Shown here: in pieces, positions 16,211 to 21,858 of the stretch
Layout of the letters: every line of letters begins with the position of its first letter
How positions within the stretch are numbered: position 1 is the stretch's first letter
Assembly (NCBI GenBank): GCA_049514335.1
Contig: JBEKVE010000030.1
Span: 1 to 23,291, forward strand
Length of the DNA stretch: 23,291 nucleotides
Direction of reading: 5' to 3'
Source: JBEKVE01 sp049514335
Lineage (GTDB): Bacteria > Actinomycetota > Acidimicrobiia > Acidimicrobiales > UBA8190
The notes under the pieces: model-generated
Told to the model about the DNA's origin: nothing
What the model saw: only the letters and a program-made list of their open reading frames with translations
Database searches by the model: none
Translations under genes and position numbers: made by a program

Positions 16211-17197
16211 GTGTCGCTCCCTCGCGCTGCCGGTGCACTGCTGGCGACGGTCCTCACCGCCGCCGCCGTCCTCGGCGCCACTGCCGTGGCGCCCGCGGCC
16301 AGTGCCGATCCCCCGACGATCCCTCCCGCCGTCGCCTCTCCCGTCCCCGCCGACTTCTGGCTGGCTTCGGCCCAGGGCGACGTGTGGAGCTTCGGTGCCG
16401 CCGGGGCCTACGGGTCGGCCGCCTCGCTCACCCTCGCCCATCCCATCGTGGGCATCACCCCCACGACCAGCACCGACGGCTACTGGCTGGTGGCCTCCGA
16501 CGGCGGCGTCTTCGCCTACGGCGACGCCGGCTTCTACGGCTCCACCGGGGCCATCCACCTGAGCCAGCCCATCGTGGGCATGGCACCCACGCCCGACGGG
16601 CTCGGCTACTGGCTGGTGGCTTCGGACGGCGGCATCTTCGCCTTCGGCGACGCCGGCTTCTACGGCTCCACCGCGGCCAGTCCCACCCTCGATCCTGCGC
16701 AGCGCGTGGTGCCGAGCCCGACGGGGCAGGGCTACTGGATCGTCGACCAGAACGGCAACGTGAACCCCTTCGGCGACGCCACGGGCGCGCCACCCGCGCA
16801 GGCGCTCATGTTCCGGCCCGTCACCCCCGGAGACAAAGCGGTCCTCTTCGCCTTCGCCCAATTGGGCAAGCCCTACATCTGGGGCGGCAACGGTCCCGTC
16901 GGCTACGACTGCTCGGGTCTCGCCCTCGCCTCGTGGCAGCACGGCGCGGGCGTGAGCTTCGCCCGCGTGTCCGACGACCAGTACCACACGGCCGGTCAAC
17001 CGGTGGCGCTCAGCGCCCTGCAAGCCGGCGACCTCGTGTTCTGGGGCTCCAACCAGACGGATTGGACCACCGTGTACCACACCGGCATCTACGTGGGCGG
17101 AGGCCGGATCGTCGAAGCCACCGGCGACGTGGTCCAGCTCAACTCGCTCGGTCAGTGGGGAACGAGCGACCTCATGCCCGTGGGCAAGCGCCCCTGA
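16211..17197 (+). CDS. secreted NlpC/P60 endopeptidase with N-terminal 42-residue repeats
   Basis: A probable peptidoglycan hydrolase exported by the Sec route. The signal peptide (MSLPRAAG, hydrophobic stretch, then PAASA before DPP) is followed by four repeats of about 42 residues built on YWLVASDGGVFAYGDAGFYG (about 49-197). The NlpC/P60 domain (about 205-328) has the catalytic cysteine C234 in GYDCSGLALASW and histidine H290 in VYHTGIYVGGG. The fold motifs GKPYIWGGNGP and LQAGDLVFWG are also present. I chose the GTG at 16211 for its compact signal peptide and the GAGG 8 bases upstream. The GTG at 16172 would add 13 residues. Similar repeats are, as I recall, abundant in secreted proteins of Acidimicrobiia; they may bind cell wall or sugars. 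Confidence 0.86.
   Translation: MSLPRAAGALLATVLTAAAVLGATAVAPAASADPPTIPPAVASPVPADFWLASAQGDVWSFGAAGAYGSAASLTLAHPIVGITPTTSTDGYWLVASDGGVFAYGDAGFYGSTGAIHLSQPIVGMAPTPDGLGYWLVASDGGIFAFGDAGFYGSTAASPTLDPAQRVVPSPTGQGYWIVDQNGNVNPFGDATGAPPAQALMFRPVTPGDKAVLFAFAQLGKPYIWGGNGPVGYDCSGLALASWQHGAGVSFARVSDDQYHTAGQPVALSALQAGDLVFWGSNQTDWTTVYHTGIYVGGGRIVEATGDVVQLNSLGQWGTSDLMPVGKRP
16355..16801 (+). repeat. four tandem repeats of 126 bp (42 codons), last one partial
   Basis: Units begin at about 16355, 16481, 16607 and 16733. The second and third are nearly identical at the DNA level over their first 70 bases (YWLVASDGG[V/I]FA[Y/F]GDAGFYGST). The first and last have diverged. The pattern indicates recent internal duplication of the middle unit. 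Confidence 0.85.
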
Positions 17198-17212
17198 GCA
17201 CAGGCGGTGCCG

Positions 17213-17416
17213 TCACTCCGCCAGCGGGTCGTCCTCGGCCGCCGGGGCGGGCCCGGGCCCCAGGATGTCGTCGAGCGCCTCGGACTCGGCCAGGCACCAC
17301 GACGCGTGCTCGTCGTCGGGCTCGGCGCCGCATTCCGGACACCGCTTGCTGTCGGTCGCGATCGAGCGCTTCAGGCTGCGTGCCTCTTCGAAGCGGCGAT
17401 GCCGTCCCTTTTTCAC
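17213..17416 (-). CDS. small protein with a CxxC zinc-ribbon-like motif
   Basis: This 67-residue protein has a basic N-terminus (MKKGRHRRFEEARSLKRS). A CPECG pair with a third cysteine 17 residues after the last comes next (KRCPECGAEPDD, then SWCLAES), and then an acidic Asp/Glu/Pro-rich tail. The spacing fits a single small zinc site with His (EHASWC) as a possible fourth ligand. The GTG at 17416 has GGAGGAG (17423-17429) 6 bases upstream, which makes it a convincing gene despite its size. It is convergent with the NlpC/P60 gene and divergent from the gene at 17565. Function unknown; a role in protein or nucleic-acid binding is only a guess from the charge pattern. Confidence 0.72.
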   Translation of the reverse strand: MKKGRHRRFEEARSLKRSIATDSKRCPECGAEPDDEHASWCLAESEALDDILGPGPAPAAEDDPLAE

Positions 17417-17459
17417 GAGCGACTCCTCCGTCCGACCGGACGCGTGGAACCCGGCATGG

Positions 17460-17472
17460 ACTGACGGTCAGT
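17460..17472. promoter_or_regulatory. 13-bp palindrome overlapping a possible -10: candidate operator
   Basis: ACTGAC-G-GTCAGT is a perfect dyad in the 148-bp divergent gap. On the minus strand it overlaps TACACT (17475-17470), a TAnnnT-type -10 for the CxxC protein gene, and covers the likely transcription start. The position suits a repressor site. No regulator is encoded beside it. Confidence 0.4.
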
Positions 17473-17552
17473 GTACCTGCCGGTTCGTCGCCTCCCCACC
17501 CCGCCAGCTCCGTGTCCCGCCCCTGGTCAGAGACGTCGCACTTCGGCGCCGG

Positions 17553-17558
17553 TACGAT
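17553..17558 (+). promoter_or_regulatory. possible leaderless promoter -10 of the 92-residue protein gene
   Basis: TACGAT lies 6 bases before the ATG at 17565, and no Shine-Dalgarno is present. It fits the recurring leaderless pattern in this window. Confidence 0.45.
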
Positions 17559-17564
17559 CTGGGC

Positions 17565-17843
17565 ATGTCCGAGCCCTTCGACCCCGCCGCCATGGTGGAG
17601 CGATTCCGCGTCCGGGCCGCCGCCGTGCGCGGCCGGGGCATCCCCCCCATCGAGGGCCCCGACCGACGCCGCTTCGTGGAACAGGCGCAGCTCGACTTCA
17701 TGGACTTCGCCATGCTCGGGGACGCCACCGCCACCCTCGAGGACGGCATTCTCACCTTGCGCGTCGATCTGCGGCCCGACCCTGCGTCGGACGCCCCCGG
17801 GTCGTCCGACGCCGCCACGCCGGGAGCCGGCTCCGCCGTCTGA
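17565..17843 (+). CDS. conserved-looking 92-residue hypothetical protein
   Basis: I do not recognise a named family. The protein begins MSEPFDPAAMVERFRVRAAA, continues with a charged helical stretch (VRGRGIPPIEGPDRRRFVEQ), then AQLDFMDFAMLGDATATL and a short strand-like EDGILTLRVDLRP. It ends in a Pro/Gly/Ser/Ala-rich tail. There is no signal peptide or membrane segment, so it is probably cytoplasmic. The mixture of ordered codon use and a start with a -10-like hexamer 6 bases upstream supports a real gene. It stands alone on the plus strand, convergent with the flavin reductase gene. Confidence 0.65.
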   Translation: MSEPFDPAAMVERFRVRAAAVRGRGIPPIEGPDRRRFVEQAQLDFMDFAMLGDATATLEDGILTLRVDLRPDPASDAPGSSDAATPGAGSAV

Positions 17844-17879
17844 GCGCTCACCGCCGGTCTGGCTCACTGCCGGTCTGAC

Positions 17880-17930
17880 CGCTCGCGGCGAGGTGCGGCG
17901 GACCGCGGCGAGCGAGGGCCGCGAGGCCCC
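17880..17930. terminator. hairpins between convergent genes, possible bidirectional terminator
   Basis: GGGCC-GCGA-GGCCC (17916-17929) is a perfect hairpin, located a few bases after the flavin reductase stop on the minus strand. CGCTCGC (17880-17886) and GCGAGCG (17908-17914) form a second inverted repeat with an inner CGCGG/CCGCG pair. No U-run follows on either strand, so termination is only inferred from position. Confidence 0.35.
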
Positions 17931-17934
17931 GTCC

Positions 17935-18519
17935 TCACCCCCCGTAGTTCATGCGCGTGTCCTCCATGCGCAGGACGCCGCCGGACCCCCCCTCGACACC
18001 GTCTCCCCCGTCGGCACCGGATGCCTCCCCGCAGTCGACCACCTCGCCCACGAACAGGCTGTGGCTCCCGAGCTCGAGGACGTGACGCACCTCGCAGTCG
18101 AGCCATGCTGCCGCCACGTCGAGCACCGGGGCCCCGGTCGTGGCCACGTGCACGGCGTGACCGTCCATGGTGCCGATCCCGGTCGGCTCGTCCACCACCG
18201 TGTCGGTCACCGGCTTGGCGAATCGCCGCACGAGCGCCCGCTCGGCGCGCGGCAACAGGCTGAGGGCGAACACACCACCCTCGTGCAACAGCGCATGTGT
18301 CACCGAGGCCGACTCGACACCGATGGCCACGAGCTTGGGCTCGATGGCGACCTGGGTGACCCAGCTGATGGTCATGAGGTTGCGCCCCGAGTCGGCACGT
18401 GTCCCCACCACATAGAGCCCGCTCGGCATCGACCACAGCACGCGGCGCCGTTGCCGGTCGTAGTCGTCGGGGTCGCGCCCGGAAGGGACGACGCCGACCA
18501 CGGGTCGCGGTCCGCTCAC
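17935..18519 (-). CDS. flavin reductase family protein (FMN-binding split barrel)
   Basis: A 194-residue member of the flavin reductase-like family, which binds FMN and often supplies reduced flavin to a monooxygenase. Visible are the barrel strands SMPSGLYVVGTRADSGRNLM, TISWVTQVAIEPKLVAIGVE (the flavin-contacting region) and HEGGVFALSLLPRAERALVR. Next come LDCEVRHVLELGSHSLFVGE and the C-terminal LRMEDTRMNYGG that I know from this family. GTG at 18519 overlaps the upstream lipoprotein gene stop as GTGA. A Gly/Asp-rich insertion (GADGGDGVEGGSGG) precedes the C-terminus. No monooxygenase is adjacent, so the partner is unknown. Confidence 0.82.
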   Translation of the reverse strand: MSGPRPVVGVVPSGRDPDDYDRQRRRVLWSMPSGLYVVGTRADSGRNLMTISWVTQVAIEPKLVAIGVESASVTHALLHEGGVFALSLLPRAERALVRRFAKPVTDTVVDEPTGIGTMDGHAVHVATTGAPVLDVAAAWLDCEVRHVLELGSHSLFVGEVVDCGEASGADGGDGVEGGSGGVLRMEDTRMNYGG

Positions 18520-18986
18520 GACGATGCTCCTGTCCCCACGGCGCCGATGTCGTCCAGGCGGGCCTGGGCCTTCACGTACCCCGTCGATGCAGCGTCGAGC
18601 TCCGATGCAGCGCGGGTGAGCCCGATGCCACCTCCTGCGGCGTCGAGACAGTCGCGCCCCGCCGCCGCAGCGGCGGCGTAGGCGGCGGTGAGGATGTCGG
18701 TGAGCCTGGAATCAGGGGTGGGCAGGTTCTGGTTGGCGGTCAACGCGTCGGTCACGAGCACGTCGCAGGCGGTGCGCAGCGCGCCCGGATCGTGCTCGGC
18801 CTCAACCGGTGCGATGCGTCGTCCGTCCGCCTCGAGGGTGCGCAGGCTGGCGGCGAAGCCCGTGGTCCGGGACCACGACTGCACCTGCTGCCCGAGCGTG
18901 GTGCCGGGGAACGCCCCTCCGCACGACGTCGTCACCACGGTGCCCACGGTCAGCACCGTGATCGCCGCCGCCCACCCCCGGGGCAC
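18516..18986 (-). CDS. putative lipoprotein of unknown function
   Basis: The 156-residue protein starts with a short basic segment and a hydrophobic stretch (PRGWAAAITVLTVGTVVTTS), then CGG. This resembles a lipobox, so lipid attachment at that cysteine is likely but not certain. The exported part is alanine-rich and predicted helical (about residues 30-150), with two further cysteines (RTACDVLV, GRDCLDAAG). I know no named family for it. GTG at 18986 begins two bases after the DUF3151 stop. The alternative GTG at 19022 would overlap that gene by 34 bases and add an Arg-rich N-terminus. It overlaps the flavin reductase start (GTGA), so it is part of one operon. Confidence 0.66.
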   Translation of the reverse strand: MPRGWAAAITVLTVGTVVTTSCGGAFPGTTLGQQVQSWSRTTGFAASLRTLEADGRRIAPVEAEHDPGALRTACDVLVTDALTANQNLPTPDSRLTDILTAAYAAAAAAGRDCLDAAGGGIGLTRAASELDAASTGYVKAQARLDDIGAVGTGASS

Positions 18987-18988
18987 CG

Positions 18989-19435
18989 TCAGCGGGCACC
19001 GGGAAGCTCGGCGGGGGGCCACGCCGGGTCGAGCTGGCGGAGGAAGACCGCACAGCGCTCCTCCTCGGCGCGCTCACCGATGGCGGCCGCCGCCGCCCGC
19101 AGTCCCTCCACGCAGCGCAGGAAGCCGCGGTTGCTCCGGTGGGCGAAACGCACGTACCCGCTGCCGCGCCACCCCGCCTTGCGCAGGGCGTCGAGACCCC
19201 GGTGGTAGCCGACGCGGTAGCAGGCGTACGCCTCCACGTCGTCGCGCCCCTCGTCGCCGAGCGCCGCCCACGCCTCGGACCATTCGGGAAAGGCGCGCAC
19301 CACGTCGGCCACGGCGTCACGGCGCGCCGCGGGCGGAACACCGAGGGCCGACTCCAGGCGCTCGACCGCCGCCGGCGGCGGGGGTGCGAGCACCGTGTCG
19401 GGCGGCGCCGATCCCAGATCGAGGGGTCCGCTCAC
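18989..19435 (-). CDS. DUF3151 family protein
   Basis: This 148-residue protein matches the actinobacterial DUF3151 family as I remember it, whose role is not established. The characteristic blocks are AWAALGDEG, VEAYACYRVGYHRGLDALRK, AGWRGSGYVRF, SNRGFLRCVEGLRAAAAAIG and EEERCAVFLRQLDPAWP. It is predicted helical, TPR-like in look, cytoplasmic and without a signal peptide. GTG at 19435 lacks a clear Shine-Dalgarno. It is followed two bases later by the lipoprotein gene and lies downstream of tyrS and a small membrane peptide gene. Confidence 0.85.
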   Translation of the reverse strand: MSGPLDLGSAPPDTVLAPPPPAAVERLESALGVPPAARRDAVADVVRAFPEWSEAWAALGDEGRDDVEAYACYRVGYHRGLDALRKAGWRGSGYVRFAHRSNRGFLRCVEGLRAAAAAIGERAEEERCAVFLRQLDPAWPPAELPGAR

Positions 19436-19499
19436 CGATGTCGTCCACGCCGTGGTTGCATCCGGCGGGGCCTGCGACGACCGGGACGGGCGCAGCGCG

Positions 19500-19586
19500 T
19501 CACGAGGACCTCCGGTAGAAGAGGCTCACGGTGCCGCCCGCCAGCACGGCCAGGACGACGACGAGGCCCAGCAGGAAGTAGAGCAC
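19500..19586 (-). CDS. 28-residue single-pass membrane peptide (putative small protein)
   Basis: The frame reads V-L-Y-F-L-L-G-L-V-V-V-L-A-V-L-A-G-G, then a short polar end TVSLFYRRSS and TGA. That is one membrane-spanning helix with a positive cytoplasmic tail. An in-frame stop just upstream leaves the GTG at 19586 as the only reasonable start. GGAGG lies 12 bases before it, which is rather far. It sits between tyrS and DUF3151 on the same strand. No function can be given. The hydrophobic pattern makes chance less likely, but the small size keeps this tentative. Confidence 0.5.
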   Translation of the reverse strand: MLYFLLGLVVVLAVLAGGTVSLFYRRSS

Positions 19587-19678
19587 CGCCGCTCACCGCC
19601 TCCCCGGGGTCACCACGCAGCGGCACCGCACGGCGGTCCAGGGACCGGTGGGCACCGGCGCTGATCGTGGAGAAGGAG

Positions 19679-20956
19679 TCATTCGAAGCGCACCAGATGG
19701 TAGTCGCGCCCCTTTCTCAGGACGAGGTAGCGCCCGAAGCGCAGGTCCCCGGGGCCCATGGCGGCATCGGTTTCCTGCACGCGCCGGTCGTTCACGTACA
19801 CCCCGCCCTGGGTGACGAGCGTGCGGGCCTGGCCCTTGGAGCGCGCCAGGCCGGCGTCGACCAAGGCGTCGACGAGGGACAGGCCCGGGCCGTCGAGATC
19901 GGCGCGGGTCCTCGTCGACGTCGGGATCTCGGCACACACCTCCAACAGCGTCGGCTCGTCGAGCGAGGCCAGCTCGCCCGAGTACATGGCCTGCGCCGCG
20001 GCCTCGGCCCGCACCGCCTCGGCCTCGCCGTGGACCAGTGTGCACACCTGGCGCGCCAGGGCGCGCTGCGCCTCGCGCCGCTCGGGGTGCTTCTCGGTGG
20101 CCTCGTCGAGCGCCCGGATGTCGTCGTGGTCGAGAAAGGTGAAGTAGCGCAGGTACGCGCCCACCACGCTGTCCTCGGAACGCAGCAGGAACTGCGACAA
20201 CTGGTACGGGCTGGTGCGGGCCGGATCGAGCCACACCGTGCCCGATTCGGTCTTGCCGAACTTCGTGCCGTCGGCCTTGAGCACGAGCGGCGTGGTGAGC
20301 CCGTACACGGTCTGGCGCCGCATCTTGTGGACCAGCTCGATGCCCATGGTGATGTTGCCCCACTGGTCGCTGGCGCCGAGCTGCAGGCGGCAGTCCTCGG
20401 TGTCGAACAGGTGCAGGAAGTCGTAGGCCTGCAGGAGCATGTAGCTGAACTCGGTGAAGGAGATCCCCTGCTCGGGTCGCTCCAGGCGGGCCCGCACCGA
20501 CTCCTTGGCCGTCATCTGGTTCACGGTGAAGTGCTTGCCCACGTCCCGGAGGAACTCCACCATGCCCAGTTGCTTCAGCCACGCCCCGTTGTCGAGCAGC
20601 AGCGCCTGCGACGCCCCGGCGCCGAAGTCGAGGAGCTGCTCGAGCTGGGCCCGCACCCCGGCCAGGTTGGCGGCCAGCACCTCCTCCGACAGAAGGACGC
20701 GCTCCTCGCTCTTGCCGCCGGGATCCCCGATCATGCCCGTGCCCCCGCCGGCCAAGGCGATGGGACGGTGCCCCGCCATCTGCAGGCGACGAAGCATGAG
20801 CACCTGGAGCAGATGGCCCACGTGGAGGCTGTCGGCGGTGGGGTCGAAGCCGATGTAGGCCGTCAGGCGGTCGTCGTCGAGCCGCCCGGGGAGGGCGACG
20901 TCGGTGCACTGGTGGACGAGACCTCGGAATTCGAGGTCAGCCGTGAGCGAGGGCAT
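19679..20956 (-). CDS. tyrS: tyrosyl-tRNA synthetase
   Basis: It charges tRNA-Tyr with tyrosine. This is a class I synthetase of 425 residues. The HIGH motif appears as HVGH in FDPTADSLHVGHLLQVLML. The tyrosine/tRNA pocket is seen in FTEFSYMLLQAYDFLHLF and LGASDQWGNITMGIE, and the KMSKS loop as KFGKT (GTKFGKTESGTVWLDP). The C-terminal S4 RNA-binding domain (about 355-420) has ARSKGQARTLVTQGGVYVND. ATG at 20956 follows the SDR stop by 18 bases with AGG upstream. Only a standard bacterial catalytic core is present, with no T-box leader visible. It appears co-transcribed with the SDR gene. Confidence 0.97.
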   Translation of the reverse strand: MPSLTADLEFRGLVHQCTDVALPGRLDDDRLTAYIGFDPTADSLHVGHLLQVLMLRRLQMAGHRPIALAGGGTGMIGDPGGKSEERVLLSEEVLAANLAGVRAQLEQLLDFGAGASQALLLDNGAWLKQLGMVEFLRDVGKHFTVNQMTAKESVRARLERPEQGISFTEFSYMLLQAYDFLHLFDTEDCRLQLGASDQWGNITMGIELVHKMRRQTVYGLTTPLVLKADGTKFGKTESGTVWLDPARTSPYQLSQFLLRSEDSVVGAYLRYFTFLDHDDIRALDEATEKHPERREAQRALARQVCTLVHGEAEAVRAEAAAQAMYSGELASLDEPTLLEVCAEIPTSTRTRADLDGPGLSLVDALVDAGLARSKGQARTLVTQGGVYVNDRRVQETDAAMGPGDLRFGRYLVLRKGRDYHLVRFE

Positions 20957-20974
20957 CGGCCCAGCCTGCCACGG

Positions 20975-21739
20975 TCACACCCCGCCCGAAGGCATGGCCA
21001 ACGCGCCGCCGTCGACCACGAGCACCTGTCCGGTCATCCACGACGCCGCGTCGGAGGCGAGGAACAGGGCGGCTCGGGCGATGTCGTCGGGCTCGCCCAG
21101 TCGCCGCAGCGGGAGGCGGGCCGCCACCGCCTCCCCGGCGCGTTCCCACAGGGCGCGGGCGAAGTCGGTGCGCACGAGACCAGGGGCGAGGGCGTTCACC
21201 CGGACACCGGGTCCGAGCTCGTAGGCGAGCTGGCGCGTCAGATGGGCCAGGGCCGCCTTGGTGACGTTGTACCAGCCGATGCCGTGCTCGACCGACAGCC
21301 CGCCCACCGACGACACGTTCAGGACCACACCCCCGCCCTCGGCCATCGACGCCCGCCATGCGCACTGGGTCCAGTGCAGTGCCGCCTCGAGGTTGACCCG
21401 CACGGTCTTCTCGGCGCGCTCGGTGTCGATGTCCATGAGCGGACCGAAGTACGGGTTGGTGGCGGCGTTGTTCACCAGGATGTCGAGTGACCCGAAGCGC
21501 TGCACGGTGGCCTCGACGCAGCGCGCCGCGGCCTCGGGGTCCCCCACGTTGGCGGCGTGCCATGCCACCGCTCCGTCTGCGCCCGTCATCGAGGCGGCCG
21601 CCTCGGCCAGGGCCTCGGGCTTGCGCGACGCCAGCATCACCGCCGCCCCCGACTGCGCCATGCGGGTGGCGATGGCCCGTCCGATGCCGCGCGACCCCCC
21701 CGTCACGAGCGCCACCTTGCCGTCGAGTCGCAGGTCCAC
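20975..21739 (-). CDS. short-chain dehydrogenase/reductase (SDR family)
   Basis: A 254-residue classical SDR using NAD(P)H. The cofactor loop is TGGSRGIG near residue 14, followed by NNAA (LDILVNNAATNPYFGP). The catalytic serine is in LNVSSVGGLS and the YxxxK pair in GWYNVTKAALAHL. The C-terminal APGLVRTDFAR and SWMTGQVLVVDGG are typical. The first N of the NNAG-type motif and the YNVTK spacing are intact, so it should be active. The substrate is unknown; fatty-acid-type 3-oxoacyl reductases and many alcohol dehydrogenases share this pattern. I place the start at GTG 21739, 7 bases after TAGGGT; GTG at 21748 is an alternative. It leads the tyrS operon and is divergent from the thioredoxin-domain gene. 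Confidence 0.88.
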   Translation of the reverse strand: MDLRLDGKVALVTGGSRGIGRAIATRMAQSGAAVMLASRKPEALAEAAASMTGADGAVAWHAANVGDPEAAARCVEATVQRFGSLDILVNNAATNPYFGPLMDIDTERAEKTVRVNLEAALHWTQCAWRASMAEGGGVVLNVSSVGGLSVEHGIGWYNVTKAALAHLTRQLAYELGPGVRVNALAPGLVRTDFARALWERAGEAVAARLPLRRLGEPDDIARAALFLASDAASWMTGQVLVVDGGALAMPSGGV

Positions 21740-21746
21740 GGGGCCC

Positions 21747-21752
21747 ACCCTA
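21747..21752 (-). promoter_or_regulatory. possible leaderless promoter -10 of the SDR-tyrS operon
   Basis: TAGGGT on the minus strand ends 7 bases before the GTG at 21739. There is no Shine-Dalgarno. It mirrors the arrangement on the other side of the 119-bp divergent gap. Confidence 0.4.
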
Positions 21753-21845
21753 CGGCCGCGGGCCGGTACGGCCCGAGTCCCGGCGCCGAGCAGGCGAGGG
21801 GCCGGCCCCGCCCCCGGGGTCGCGCTCCTGTCGGTTGTCGGGTCA

Positions 21846-21851
21846 TAGGCT
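21846..21851 (+). promoter_or_regulatory. possible leaderless promoter -10 of the DUF255 gene
   Basis: TAGGCT lies 7 bases before the GTG at 21859, with no Shine-Dalgarno. The rest of the 119-bp divergent gap is GC-rich and I see no operator in it. Confidence 0.45.
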
Positions 21852-21858
21852 CGACGTC

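Noticed and set aside
19635..19658. Two small inverted repeats after tyrS (GGTCC-AG-GGACC and CCGGTG-GG-CACCGG) as a terminator
   Set aside because: The stems are short with 2-base loops and no U-run follows. Downstream genes on the same strand suggest read-through.
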